Notes: a model not told the origin generated them from the letters alone. A stretch of DNA of 64,000 nt from Paenibacillus sp. HB172176 (GCF_011947265.1 NZ_JAATHD010000007.1:27137-91136); one strand, 5' to 3'; shown: positions 17,259-26,195, numbered from the stretch's first letter. Made by a program: numbers and translations.

Positions 17259-18230
17259 TTACTTTCCTGCTCTTTTTAATATATCTACTCGCCCCCGCAA
17301 GCCTGCCAAAACCTCCTTCGGAATCTCCAGAACCTTAATATCCTCGCCCAGGAAGAGCAGCCAATTAATTGTTTCGGCCCATTCATCCTCTTGATGAACA
17401 TCGATGAACGTCTTTAGAATGGCCGTGGTTTGATAAGGATTCGTGTACGAAATCGTCATTTTGAAGGGACGGTACTTTTTGAACTGGGCGATCGCCTTGG
17501 GACCAAGCTCGATGATCAAGTTGAAGGCTTCTCCTTGCCTGCTTAGTTGTTCGACGATCTTCTTTTTGCTCATTCTTGTTTTCTCGGGATAGGGTTTGAC
17601 GTTGGCAAGTTGGTCGACCGGGATAATCCTCCGCTTCTTCTCTTCCAGATCAAAGCCTTCAATCTGCCACGAGCTCTTCTCACGGTACAAGCGCATGAGA
17701 TAGAGGGGATAAGTCTTTATTTCCCGCGCTTCTTCGACGGAAATCTCCAAGTATCTGTCCATTAGTAGCACTTGGATGAGCTGCTCCAGCATCCCGTGCG
17801 GCAGATCGGACAGGTCAAGCAGGTCGGGATTATGCGGATTGGTGCCCTCGAAGAGCAGAATTCCATTCAACAGAACAAGATCGTCTTGCTGGTTCTGGGA
17901 GATGAGACCGAGAAGTTTCTCCGCCAAAGAGTGTCGGCTCTTGAGATAAGGAAGCTGCAGGTTTCGCGTGGCCATGAAGGCGATGAACAGCGCTTTAATT
18001 TCATTGTCGGTGAAACGAACGGTGGGCAGGACGGAGTTGCTCATCACGGAATAACCCCCGTCTCTGCCGACCTCGGCGACCAGAGGCATGCCCATCGCTT
18101 CAATTTCCCTGATATCTCTCATCGCAGTCGAACGAGAGATGTTGAATTCCTGCATGATTTCCGAGATGGTGAAATGGGCGCGGTTGTTAATGTAGCGCAT
18201 GATGATGTTGATTCGTTCTACTTTTTTCAT
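17259..18230 (-). CDS. YafY-type transcriptional regulator (HTH_11 + WYL domain)
   Basis: A 323-aa regulator. N-terminal winged HTH (HFTISEIMQEFNISRSTAMR with DIREIEAMGMPLVAEVGRDG, about residues 17-65) is followed by a WYL domain in the middle (SSWQIEGFDLEEKKRRIIPV) and a WCX-type C-terminal dimer region. WYL proteins bind small ligands or nucleotides and control neighbouring genes. ATG 18230 has TAGGAG seven bases upstream. Divergent from the DoxX-like gene at 18324, so that gene and the GyrI-like gene after it are likely targets. Confidence 0.92.
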   Translation of the reverse strand: MKKVERINIIMRYINNRAHFTISEIMQEFNISRSTAMRDIREIEAMGMPLVAEVGRDGGYSVMSNSVLPTVRFTDNEIKALFIAFMATRNLQLPYLKSRHSLAEKLLGLISQNQQDDLVLLNGILLFEGTNPHNPDLLDLSDLPHGMLEQLIQVLLMDRYLEISVEEAREIKTYPLYLMRLYREKSSWQIEGFDLEEKKRRIIPVDQLANVKPYPEKTRMSKKKIVEQLSRQGEAFNLIIELGPKAIAQFKKYRPFKMTISYTNPYQTTAILKTFIDVHQEDEWAETINWLLFLGEDIKVLEIPKEVLAGLRGRVDILKRAGK

Positions 18231-18323
18231 AGAGCTCCTAAACAGGTTCATTTTTTGACATGATTAAGCTTTATTATAAACCTATCAGGAACAGCGGTAA
18301 ACAAATCAAAGGAGGAATAACAA

Positions 18324-18746
18324 ATGAGTACAATGACAGGCAATGAAAAAATCGCGAAGGTGGAGGCTCGTCCGATTGGAAGGCTGGCCGCTTATTGGAC
18401 GGTCACCATCATTCTGGCCTTCTCCATCGCGTTAAGCGGAATCGGGCAATTGATGCGTTACGGCGGCAATGTCGACTTGGTGACGGATATTGGCTTCCCG
18501 CTGTATATCACAAATATTCTCGGAGCGTGGAAGCTGCTTGGCGTTATTGCGATCGTCGTGCCTGGTTTCCCAAGACTTAAGGAGTGGGCGTACAGCGGCA
18601 TCTTCTTCCTCATGACGGGGGCGGCGCTATCCCATATGTTCGCTCATGATTACGGCGACGGCGGATTCCATGTCATTCTTCCGCTGTTCTACGCCGCGCT
18701 TGGCATCGCCTCTTGGGCGCTGCGTCCGGCAAGCCGCAGAACCTAG
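18324..18746 (+). CDS. DoxX-like family membrane protein
   Basis: A 140-aa protein with four hydrophobic segments (about residues 20-40, 60-80, 88-108, 115-133) and the DoxX_2 features LSGIGQLMRYGG, LGAWKLLGVIAI and LKEWAYSGIFF. DoxX-like proteins are small four-helix membrane proteins of mostly unknown function, often linked to redox or organic compound stress. ATG preceded by AAAGGAGG. It is followed by a GyrI-like effector-binding protein on the same strand and divergent from the WYL regulator. Confidence 0.9.
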   Translation: MSTMTGNEKIAKVEARPIGRLAAYWTVTIILAFSIALSGIGQLMRYGGNVDLVTDIGFPLYITNILGAWKLLGVIAIVVPGFPRLKEWAYSGIFFLMTGAALSHMFAHDYGDGGFHVILPLFYAALGIASWALRPASRRT

Positions 18747-18856
18747 AGGAGCGGCGGGGCATGAGCCCGTTCGCAAGTCCGATAGACTTCTCCCGCGCAA
18801 GGCACTACTATGAGGGGAGCCTATTTCAAATCTATTTATTCAAAAAGGAGCTGAAA

Positions 18857-19339
18857 ATGATGGCAACGTATACTTTTGAGGAGAAAGACAGCTTTATCGT
18901 ATTGGGAATCGGAACGGAACTGAAGAGCGACTACACGGATTATGCCGGCATGAACAAGGAGAAGGAGGACTTCTGGCGCGCGGTGGAGCAGGATGGAAGA
19001 CTCGACACGTTAAAGGCTGTCGCCGCGAACGACTATATCTTCGCCGTGAACGAAGCGGTCAATCAGAAGATGATGTATTATGCCGGCGTTATGACAGAGG
19101 CTTCCGTGCCGGAGGAGCACAGGGTGATTCAATTCCCCAAAGGACCTTATCTCGTGGTGAGGGGCGAAGGAAAATCGGCCGATGAACTAAGCGGCATGCT
19201 GACCGGCATTGCTTTCGGCCAAGCGCTGCCGGCGACGGATCAATACGCCTATGTCGGCGGGCCCAACGCGACGGTTGAGATGGGGGAGCGCGACGGCAGC
19301 GTGTATGGCGAAATGTGGGTTCCGGTGGTGGAGAAGTAA
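18857..19339 (+). CDS. GyrI-like / effector-binding-domain protein
   Basis: A 160-aa protein resembling the GyrI-like small-molecule-binding domain (SOUL-GyrI fold): MATYTFEEKDSFIVLGIGTE at the start, a central EEHRVIQFPKGPYLVVRGEG, and the C-terminal GERDGSVYGEMWVPV typical of the family. Stand-alone members of this group bind or hydrolyse small hydrophobic compounds and are common beside regulators. The start at 18857 is chosen for its AAGGAG ribosome site; an upstream in-frame start overlaps the DoxX-like gene. Probably co-transcribed with it. Confidence 0.85.
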   Translation: MMATYTFEEKDSFIVLGIGTELKSDYTDYAGMNKEKEDFWRAVEQDGRLDTLKAVAANDYIFAVNEAVNQKMMYYAGVMTEASVPEEHRVIQFPKGPYLVVRGEGKSADELSGMLTGIAFGQALPATDQYAYVGGPNATVEMGERDGSVYGEMWVPVVEK

Positions 19340-19412
19340 ATCATGGACAAACTGAGGGCATTTTCAGATAAATGGAAGGCTCCTCGCGCCAAGTCTGAAT
19401 AAGAATGTCACT

Positions 19413-20210
19413 CTAATGTTTCTTGGGACGCGAGAGGCGTTCCATGATCTTAGCTACACTGCTTCTTGGAAGAAAACGGCCCAACTGGGCTGCCAAGTGA
19501 TTGCCTCGCCCGTCGACGATATAGCTGCTCCCCTTGTCGATTCCGCGAAAGCCGGCTTGAACGACTTTCTCCGGAGTGGAGAGCGCGCTGCCCGCCGCCA
19601 TATCCCGGGTGCCGACAGCATCGAAGAAGCTCGTATCGGTCGCTCCCGGACACAGGGTAAGCACACGGACGCCGCGTCCGCGGGTTTCCGCCCACAGCGC
19701 CTCGGAGAAGGATAACACAAACGCCTTGGTAGCGCCGTATACGGCCGAATAAGCGCAGGGCATGAAGGCGGCCATGGATGCTACGTTCACGACGATTCCA
19801 TCTTTGCGTTCCAGCATGCCTGGCAGAAAATGATGCGTCAAATCGACAAGCGCAGCAGTGTTGAGCATCATTTCTTTCTGCTCGAGCTCCGAGTCGATTT
19901 CTTCGAAGCGGCCGTATGTGCCGACGCCTGCGTTATTGATGAGAATATCGACTGTCAGTCCGCGCTCCGCGATAGATTCGGCTAACTCGCGCGGGGCGCC
20001 TGCCTGGGATAAATCACAGGACAAGGCATAGACATGTACGCCGTGCCTGCGGTTAATTTCATCAGCCAAAGCTTTCAGCTTTTCTTCTGATCGTGCGGCT
20101 ATTACAACATGGCAGCCTCTTGCAGCGAGCGCTTGGGCATACGCTTTGCCAATGCCGGATGAAGCGCCGGTGACTAAGGCCAGCTTGCCTGAATAGGGAT
20201 AAGGGTTCAT
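19413..20210 (-). CDS. SDR-family oxidoreductase
   Basis: A 265-aa classical short-chain dehydrogenase: TGASSGIG at residues ~16-23, NNAG near 95, catalytic Tyr/Lys in YGATK near 158. The C-terminal region (GFRGIDKGSSYIVDGRGNHL) resembles DltE/KR-type SDRs with a membrane-proximal tail. ATG 20210 follows GAGGAGG at a good distance. It lies downstream of and on the same strand as the MmyB-like regulator (20304-21167) and the TetR gene, so it may be their target. The substrate is unknown. Confidence 0.9.
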   Translation of the reverse strand: MNPYPYSGKLALVTGASSGIGKAYAQALAARGCHVVIAARSEEKLKALADEINRRHGVHVYALSCDLSQAGAPRELAESIAERGLTVDILINNAGVGTYGRFEEIDSELEQKEMMLNTAALVDLTHHFLPGMLERKDGIVVNVASMAAFMPCAYSAVYGATKAFVLSFSEALWAETRGRGVRVLTLCPGATDTSFFDAVGTRDMAAGSALSTPEKVVQAGFRGIDKGSSYIVDGRGNHLAAQLGRFLPRSSVAKIMERLSRPKKH

Positions 20211-20303
20211 GAAACAGCCTCCTCGTCTTGGTATGGATTCGAGCATACCAATATCAGAAGAGGCTAACCACTGGGTCTCTCTACTATTAACGGGACTAAC
20301 AGG

Positions 20304-21167
20304 CTAGAACGGGGCAGTCCTGTCGGCGTCTTGCGCCAGCAGAAGCGCTAGCTTCTCCTCCGTGCCTGAACCTGGCTGAGGAACGAAGAAGCACCAGTGC
20401 AGCCCCGGATCATTGTCGATGGCGGCAGCGCAATGAATCGTGAATGCCAGCTCCTTTCCTCCCGGAAGGAGATAATGGACCGGGACAGAGCTTTTTTGCC
20501 GGATTTCATGCTTGTCCCAGAAACGTACGAAGTCCTCGCTGTTCTCCCTTAGGCGCTCGTAACGTTCCATGTACACGGGGTTGTCTGTGTAATGGTCAAA
20601 GCCCGCCCGGATTAACGCCGTCATGTAACGAGCGAACTCCTCCCAATTGACAAGCCTTTTCGGATATTCCGGATCCAGAAACAGCAGCAGCACCATGTTT
20701 CGTTCGTCTTCCGGGAGCTGAACGAAGTCTGCGACAATAAGCTCCGCGCCCCGATTCCAGACGATAATATCAGCGAACTCATTGGCAATGAATGAAGGAT
20801 AACGCAATTGATTCACCAGGTTTTGCAAAAAAGTCGTATCGGGCTCTGATGATCTCGGAATTATGCTGGAATGGACCGGATCGGGAGCGGCCAAATCGAA
20901 TAAGTGCTTCCGCTCGTCGGCATCAAGCTGCAGCGCTTGACTGATATGGGACAAAATTTCGGGGGAAGGATTCCTCTCGCGACCCTGCTCCAGCCAGGTA
21001 TAGTACGTAACGCTGACATGGGCAAGATAGGCGACTTCTTCCCTTCGAAGTCCGGGAGTACGCCTTCGTCCGGGGAAGGGCTTGATTCCTGCATCCTCCG
21101 GTTGAAGTCGATATCTTCGCGATTTGATGAATTCACCCAAGGGGGATGAGAAATGACGACTCTCCAT
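20304..21167 (-). CDS. XRE-type regulator with MmyB-like ligand domain
   Basis: A 287-aa regulator. An N-terminal XRE helix-turn-helix (LRREEVAYLAHVSVTYYTWL, EQGRERNPSPEILSHISQAL) is followed by the MltR/MmyB-like ligand-binding domain (ADERKHLFDLA, then NRGAELIVADF and ERNMVLLLFLDP). In actinobacteria and Firmicutes such proteins usually control an adjacent SDR gene, and here the SDR at 19413-20210 lies directly downstream on the same strand. Confidence 0.93.
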   Translation of the reverse strand: MESRHFSSPLGEFIKSRRYRLQPEDAGIKPFPGRRRTPGLRREEVAYLAHVSVTYYTWLEQGRERNPSPEILSHISQALQLDADERKHLFDLAAPDPVHSSIIPRSSEPDTTFLQNLVNQLRYPSFIANEFADIIVWNRGAELIVADFVQLPEDERNMVLLLFLDPEYPKRLVNWEEFARYMTALIRAGFDHYTDNPVYMERYERLRENSEDFVRFWDKHEIRQKSSVPVHYLLPGGKELAFTIHCAAAIDNDPGLHWCFFVPQPGSGTEEKLALLLAQDADRTAPF

Positions 21168-21197
21168 TGCTTGTGCCTCCTTCCTCCATACTTCGCA

Positions 21198-21746
21198 TCA
21201 AAATGCTTCCTCATACAGCGCATAAACGGCGAGCAGTTGCTCCGAAAGACCCTTCTCCGAGCTTTCCATCCATTTCAGAAATGCCATATGAAAAATGTCG
21301 ACCGCAAATCGTGCGGCGAGCTGGGACAGATCGCCGTCATAGTCGGCAGACAAAGCGTTTGTGATAGACGCAATGAGCGCTTGTCCCTTTAACAGCTCTC
21401 TCTCCTGCAAATCAGGATTGCTTTGAATAATCTGATTCCGCACCAGCACCCTCTCCCGCACGCCTTCGAAAAACCCGGAAACCGACGCAAACCCGTCTAC
21501 CGCAAGCTTCAGCGGTTTTTGCTCTTTGTCATAGTTGGCCGCGATATAAGCCGCAACTCCCTCTCCGAGCTCATTGTTCGTGTCGAAAAGCACATCCGAC
21601 TTGTCCTTGAACTGCCGGAAGAAGGTTCGCTCGGTCACGCCCGCAAGGCTCGAAATCTCCTGCACCGTCGTATTTTCATAGCCCTTTTCGGCAAATAAAC
21701 GAGTGGCTGCCGCCCTTAATTTTTCTTTGCTGTTCATCATTATCAT
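21198..21746 (-). CDS. TetR-family transcriptional regulator
   Basis: About 182 aa with a TetR helix-turn-helix near the N-terminus (TTVQEISSLAGVTERTFFRQ, about residues 27-46) and a variable C-terminal ligand/dimer domain. Several in-frame ATGs (21746, 21740, 21737) follow the site GCGGAG, so the exact start is uncertain within nine bases. The divergent neighbour at 21883 is a 32-codon fragment, so its original target may have been lost when the 22-24.6 kb segment arrived. A GTCA...TGAC inverted repeat at 21784-21796 could be its operator. Confidence 0.9.
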   Translation of the reverse strand: MIMMNSKEKLRAAATRLFAEKGYENTTVQEISSLAGVTERTFFRQFKDKSDVLFDTNNELGEGVAAYIAANYDKEQKPLKLAVDGFASVSGFFEGVRERVLVRNQIIQSNPDLQERELLKGQALIASITNALSADYDGDLSQLAARFAVDIFHMAFLKWMESSEKGLSEQLLAVYALYEEAF

Positions 21747-21882
21747 TCCCACTCCGCAAGATTGTTTTAGGAAACATTCAACAGTCAGTTTGTGACATTA
21801 TTTTATCGAAAAGATGGCGTATGCACAATAAGGCCGTATGCTTCGCAAAAATGGCTGCTCGTCCATAGGAGGAGGAGAGACG

Positions 21883-21981
21883 ATGAACGAAGCGCGTACG
21901 GCTAGCCCGAACCTGAAATCCTTTGTACAGGGGACTTTTCATTTCATGGTCTGGACTCCAGGCAAATGTTCAGTATATTAG
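21883..21981 (+). pseudogene. 32-codon gene start, apparently truncated
   Basis: A very good ribosome site (AGGAGGAG, 21868-21876) precedes ATG 21883 and a 32-aa frame (MNEARTASPNLKSFVQGTFH then FMVWTPGK) that ends abruptly at a TAG just where base composition turns AT-rich. A strong start followed by so short a frame, placed divergently from a TetR gene, suggests the 5' end of the repressor's target cut off by insertion of the downstream DNA. It may instead be a real small protein. I do not recognise the family. Confidence 0.4.
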
Positions 21982-21995
21982 GTTTATGCTATAAT
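21967..21995 (+). promoter_or_regulatory. Extended -10 promoter of the 22-24.6 kb gene pair
   Basis: TGCTATAAT (21987-21995) is a perfect extended -10 element; a weak -35 (TGTTCA, 21967-21972) lies 17 bases before the -10 hexamer. Transcription from here would give a ~150-base leader before ATG 22158. Confidence 0.5.
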
Positions 21996-22157
21996 AACTA
22001 TACTTGTGTCGATAAAAAAGATGCTGGCTTGTTAGGATTCCGAATTGTTCAATACGGAAGCCTTAAAGGTGCGCACTCCTGCTTTACGACATGCTTTGTT
22101 CGGAAATCTCTGTGGAATGAATGGAAGAAGCAATTAGTCAAGAAGGGGAGTGGTTTC

Positions 22158-24014
22158 ATGGGTCAAGGCGGGATGGCAGGCAGATCTCCCCAGCGTTCTG
22201 CGATGGCAGGGAAGGCGGGGGCAGCCTCGCTTCAGGGAGTTAAATCAAGTTATTCCAGCGGCGTTCAGCAGATCGGATCTGTGGATGTGTTGCGTCAACT
22301 GCAAGCCTCTGTCGGCAACCAGGCTACGCTTCAATTGATGGCAAGCCTGCATGCGCCGCCGTTGCAGCGGAAAGTGAGCGCCCCTATACAGCGTGTGCCC
22401 CAGAATGGCCCTGGGAATGTCCCAACCGCTGTGCCTGTTCCCCCGGTACCTCAAGCGATTGCTCCGCCAACAGGACTTGGCTTAATGGGGCGTAGGCTGC
22501 GCGAAGCGTCTGCTAATGGAACAATGGGGCAAGCGGAAGATTATGAGGCGGAGGGTGTTGCAGCAAACAACATCTCTGACATGATCGACATTTCTGGTTC
22601 TGGCGTTGGCGGACAATCGGATGTTTATGGCGATTTATCCGATTCGTTGAAGGATTCGATTAAGGAGGGTAAGGAGAATAAGGAAGATGTCTCCAAATTG
22701 GAACAAGAAAAGGAAAGCGTTGATCGAGAGAGTCAAAAGCTAGGCGTCGCTTCAGGACTGCTGGATGTCGGATCCGGATTTATCGGATTGCTTAATATGA
22801 AGAAAGCGATTAAGGAATCAAAGAGCAGATGGGAAACAGCGGGAGCGATCTATGAAGGTGTAGAGAGCGGGCAGAAAATATTCAGCGGCGTGGCGAATGT
22901 GGTTGACAACGCTGCTAAGCTGGAGGGGCATGAGGATGGCATAGGGGCTTCTGAAGGGGTTGCCGGCTATTCGGGCAGCGTCGGCGAAGCGTTGTCTTCG
23001 ATTAAGAGCGCCTTCTTTATGGTCAAGAGTGTCTTTGAGCTATATAAAGAATGGAAATCCGACGAAGGAATTACAGGCAAAGAGATGTTTAGAGGCGGAC
23101 TCGATGTGCTGCAGAAAGGATTGGAGTCAGCGAGCTCGGCTGTCAAAACAGTAAAATCGATACTGGAGATTCTGGAGTCCGGCGTTGGCAAGCTTACACA
23201 GGCCGTTCCGGGAATTAGTATTGCAATCAGCGGGATTAAACTTACGATTAAAGTATATAACATGATACTGTGGAATACCTCTCGTGAGAAAATGACCCAA
23301 ATCAAGAGAGAGTTCAAGACGAAATATGCGAATACCGCTGCAGTTGTGCGCAACACCTATTCTCTGTTTGGGAAAAAGCTGCATGAATCGCAAGGCACAA
23401 ACAAGGTCTTGCTTGAGCAGCGTAAAAACGAACTGCTCGCTATTGTAGATCCAGCGAACGCTAATGCTACCGACGCGGAGAAAGAGCAGGCGAAGCAGGA
23501 ATTGAGTGATATTGAGCATTATAGCTTGGCGAAGGAAATGAAAAATATCAATCAGAAACGTATGACAAGGGCTGGTATTGAAGCGGGTCTTGAGATGGCT
23601 AATATAGCAGGGGATATCGCAACGCTAAGCGGAGCGGCTTCAGCAGTCGGCGTTAGCCTGAAAGCGGCGGCTGGCGGCGCCAAGACAGGGATGGGCTTGT
23701 TCAGACGGATGAAGCAATACGGTCGCGATAAGGCTGCTGACCAGAATTCGTACCGGATTTGGTCGTCTGTGTTCAACGCTGAGAGGTCGTCTGACAAGAA
23801 GCATGATAGACGGGTCAGAGATGCAGATCTTATTCTGGATATGGTGTCGAAGCTGCCGGAGCAGGCGAATACGGAGGCGGAGCTTGGACAATATAGACGT
23901 GTGCTGAATTATATAGAAGCCACGGGCTGCAGTACAAAAGCGTTGTTTAGAAAGAATGGAGATATTGAAAAGCAACGGGAGTTATTGATGGAAGCGATGA
24001 AAAGCCGGGACTAG
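22158..24014 (+). CDS. Large helical protein with eCIS-cargo/DUF4157-type N-terminus
   Basis: A 618-aa protein, not assigned to a known family. Residues ~20-75 carry the motif set LRQLQASVGNQATLQLM followed by short LQRK and IQR repeats. This 'GNQA..L' plus 'QR' signature is known from the N-termini of DUF4157 proteins and other cargo associated with contractile injection systems and polymorphic toxins. A Pro-rich linker (~75-100) leads to a ~500-residue helical region: charged coiled-coil (~165-190), glycine-containing amphipathic segments (~195-350, ~420-450), and a basic end. No signal peptide. ATG 22158 follows GAAGGGGAG. A YbjN-like gene lies 44 bases downstream. Confidence 0.75.
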   Translation: MGQGGMAGRSPQRSAMAGKAGAASLQGVKSSYSSGVQQIGSVDVLRQLQASVGNQATLQLMASLHAPPLQRKVSAPIQRVPQNGPGNVPTAVPVPPVPQAIAPPTGLGLMGRRLREASANGTMGQAEDYEAEGVAANNISDMIDISGSGVGGQSDVYGDLSDSLKDSIKEGKENKEDVSKLEQEKESVDRESQKLGVASGLLDVGSGFIGLLNMKKAIKESKSRWETAGAIYEGVESGQKIFSGVANVVDNAAKLEGHEDGIGASEGVAGYSGSVGEALSSIKSAFFMVKSVFELYKEWKSDEGITGKEMFRGGLDVLQKGLESASSAVKTVKSILEILESGVGKLTQAVPGISIAISGIKLTIKVYNMILWNTSREKMTQIKREFKTKYANTAAVVRNTYSLFGKKLHESQGTNKVLLEQRKNELLAIVDPANANATDAEKEQAKQELSDIEHYSLAKEMKNINQKRMTRAGIEAGLEMANIAGDIATLSGAASAVGVSLKAAAGGAKTGMGLFRRMKQYGRDKAADQNSYRIWSSVFNAERSSDKKHDRRVRDADLILDMVSKLPEQANTEAELGQYRRVLNYIEATGCSTKALFRKNGDIEKQRELLMEAMKSRD

Positions 24015-24058
24015 TGATTCGGAACACAGTAATACAATAATGGAGGGAGGCTCCCAAA

Positions 24059-24580
24059 ATGGTATCAGAGCAAGAGCATGCTAAACAGCTTGCAGAACTG
24101 GGGGGATTACAGCTTGCATTTCAACGCGAGGGCTTCGAATCGGAGTTGTTGGAGCGTTCATCTGACATCCCTCTGCATGTGCTGCTGCTGCCGCTTGGCA
24201 AGGATGCAGCCGGAAGAGATCGAATTGTGAATTTAAACTTTCAGCCTCTTCCTGAATCTGATATTGAATGGATCAGACTGCTGCAGCTCTATACAACAAT
24301 TCCATGCGATATAGTTGAAGAGAGAAAGGCCGAGGTCGAGCACTTCCTGCATGTTATTAATGGACTAGTGCCAATCGGATACTTTGGCATTCAAAGCAGC
24401 GGAGAGGTATTCGTGCGCTATGTCTGCACCGTTCCTTCATCGAGAATGGCATCATCGGAGGAATTGTTAGAGGTTCTATCTATCTTTCATTATTTGCTGG
24501 AGATTTTCCCGGAGCGAATACAACGTGTTGCCAGTGGCGAGCTTGGTTTGGAGGACGCACTCCACTCTTTGGAGCGTTAA
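24059..24580 (+). CDS. YbjN-like protein (possible chaperone or immunity partner)
   Basis: A 173-aa acidic protein. The order of strands and helices and the phrases LHVLLLPLGKD, LLQLYTTIPCDI, INGLVPIGYFGI and GEVFVRYVC resemble the YbjN fold, which is shared with type III secretion chaperones. It is encoded 44 bases after the 618-aa protein, ahead of a shared terminator, so the two form an operon. By analogy with effector-chaperone pairs it may keep the larger protein soluble or neutralise it. The ribosome site GGAGGGAGG is partly within a tiny GGGA/TCCC hairpin. Confidence 0.65.
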   Translation: MVSEQEHAKQLAELGGLQLAFQREGFESELLERSSDIPLHVLLLPLGKDAAGRDRIVNLNFQPLPESDIEWIRLLQLYTTIPCDIVEERKAEVEHFLHVINGLVPIGYFGIQSSGEVFVRYVCTVPSSRMASSEELLEVLSIFHYLLEIFPERIQRVASGELGLEDALHSLER

Positions 24581-24611
24581 TACTGGAGCAGACGATAGGA
24601 AGAAGTGCGAG

Positions 24612-24644
24612 CGCTACTGACAGATTTCTGTCAGTAGCGTTTTT
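24612..24644 (+). terminator. Rho-independent terminator
   Basis: A perfect 12-bp stem (24612-24623 with 24628-24639) around loop ATTT, followed by a run of five T. It ends the two-gene operon that starts at 22158. Confidence 0.92.
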
Positions 24645-24733
24645 GGGTGTTATCTCAAGATATGATCAATTTGTAAGGCGGGTACGATTAGAAGCGGCTT
24701 GTCCGGTGATGGGAATTGCCTGGGCAGAGTCGT

Positions 24734-26038
24734 TCACTGCTGAACGCCTTTGAACCATACCGCTTGAATGGATAAGGTATCCGATATGTTGGTTGTAGGA
24801 TCGCCATCGACCAGTACGAGGTCGGCGCGCGCTCCTTCGACAATGCGGCCGCGATCATGCAGACCGAACCGACGAGCCGGCTTCGCGGTCGCCGATTGAA
24901 GCGCTTCTATTGGAGTGAAGCCGGCCTCGACCAGCAATTGCAATTCATGATGGACGCTGGCTCCATGAGCAAGGCCGCCAAGATTCGGAACGGGAACGGG
25001 GGCGACATCCGTCCCGACCAGAATGTCCACGCCGGCGCGGTGAAGGTCCATTACATTCCGAAAGCTGTTTGCCATATCGCCTTGCGGAAACGTATGGAAG
25101 CTGGAGTTCAAAATATCGATCCAATCCCCGCTTAATTTGGCGTTAACACGGATGTCTTTCGCCAATTGGGATGCCGGATTTCCGATAATGGACGAGTTCA
25201 GCACCAAGCACGGCGTCACGAACGCTCCGGAATCGACGATGGCCTGCACCAGGTCCGACGTATATTCGGGTCTGTCGATGAACAAATGCGCCAAGCCGTC
25301 TACCCCAAGATCGATGGCCGTTTGCGAAGAATGGGCGGTCAAGACGTGGGCGACGACGATTTTATCGCATGCATGAGCCTCTTCCACGGCTGCTCTTAGA
25401 ATTTCATCGCTCAGAACAGGCAGGCCGGGAGCACCCATAACCGTTCCTTCTTCAATCATGATTTTGATATAATCGGCGCCATTCTCCATCTGATTTTGCA
25501 CATGTTTGATCGCTTCCTCCACCGTCGTCACCTGAGGTATTTCTTCGTGATCGTGAGCATAGGCCGCCAGCATGGCTTCCCTGTCTTCCTCCGATAGTTT
25601 TTCCAGCTCCCTCAAAACAAATTCCGGGATTTCATCATCATCGGGCAGCAATTCGTCCGGATGTCCGCCAGGAGCGGTAATCGCTGTGCCGGCAGAACGG
25701 ACGTCTGCAACATCATTCACATTTTTCAGCTGAATTTCACGCCCTCTTCCCGTAAAATCGCCGTTCATCTCGAGCTCTGTCGTGACGCCGAATTTCAAGG
25801 CATCTCGCAAACCGCCAATCGAGGTATGAACATGCGCGTCAATCAGACCAGGCAGCAGCGTCGCGCGCTCGCCGTCGATAATCGTGGCTTCGGCGGGAAT
25901 GTCCCCGCCTACGGATAGAATGGACGCCCCTTTCATGACAATATGCCTGGCAGCAATGGGTTGATCTCCATCAAAGATTCGTACATTTGTAATTGCCGTA
26001 ACGGTTTCTGATGCGGCATTCTGAACGTCTTTCTCCAT
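24734..26038 (-). CDS. Amidohydrolase-family protein (imidazolonepropionase-like)
   Basis: A 434-aa metal-dependent hydrolase of the amidohydrolase superfamily. An HxH metal motif is present in LLPGLIDAHVHTSIGG (~residue 60), later metal ligands appear as VAHVL and GLAHLFI, and the C-terminal GTDVAPVP and GRIVEGARADLVLVDGDP are classic. It groups with prolidase/imidazolonepropionase-like members. The substrate is unknown. ATG 26038 follows AGGAGG; a longer frame to 26107 has no ribosome site and overlaps the operator. Divergent from the MarR gene at 26196, which probably represses it. Confidence 0.93.
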   Translation of the reverse strand: MEKDVQNAASETVTAITNVRIFDGDQPIAARHIVMKGASILSVGGDIPAEATIIDGERATLLPGLIDAHVHTSIGGLRDALKFGVTTELEMNGDFTGRGREIQLKNVNDVADVRSAGTAITAPGGHPDELLPDDDEIPEFVLRELEKLSEEDREAMLAAYAHDHEEIPQVTTVEEAIKHVQNQMENGADYIKIMIEEGTVMGAPGLPVLSDEILRAAVEEAHACDKIVVAHVLTAHSSQTAIDLGVDGLAHLFIDRPEYTSDLVQAIVDSGAFVTPCLVLNSSIIGNPASQLAKDIRVNAKLSGDWIDILNSSFHTFPQGDMANSFRNVMDLHRAGVDILVGTDVAPVPVPNLGGLAHGASVHHELQLLVEAGFTPIEALQSATAKPARRFGLHDRGRIVEGARADLVLVDGDPTTNISDTLSIQAVWFKGVQQ

Positions 26039-26087
26039 TCCAATTCCTCCTGAAAGATAATTATATTTAATAATTTGGAGTATAACT

Positions 26088-26101
26088 GTTAGATATCTAA
26101 C
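26088..26101. promoter_or_regulatory. Palindromic operator, site 1, amidohydrolase/MarR intergenic region
   Basis: GTTAGATATCTAAC is a perfect 14-bp palindrome between the divergent amidohydrolase and MarR genes. A related TTAGA..TCTAA site lies 63 bases away. Size and placement suit a MarR dimer site. Confidence 0.6.
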
Positions 26102-26163
26102 TGTCAACTAACTAATGTTTTTGACATGGACATAGGACCGCTGTATAGTTAAATCACTTACAA

Positions 26164-26175
26164 TTAGAACTCTAA
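26164..26175. promoter_or_regulatory. Palindromic operator, site 2, near MarR start
   Basis: TTAGAACTCTAA shares both half-sites (TTAGA/TCTAA) with the 26088 palindrome and lies 20 bases before the MarR start codon, so the regulator probably represses itself as well as its divergent neighbour. Confidence 0.5.
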
Positions 26176-26195
26176 CCATTACAGGAGGAGAAGTC

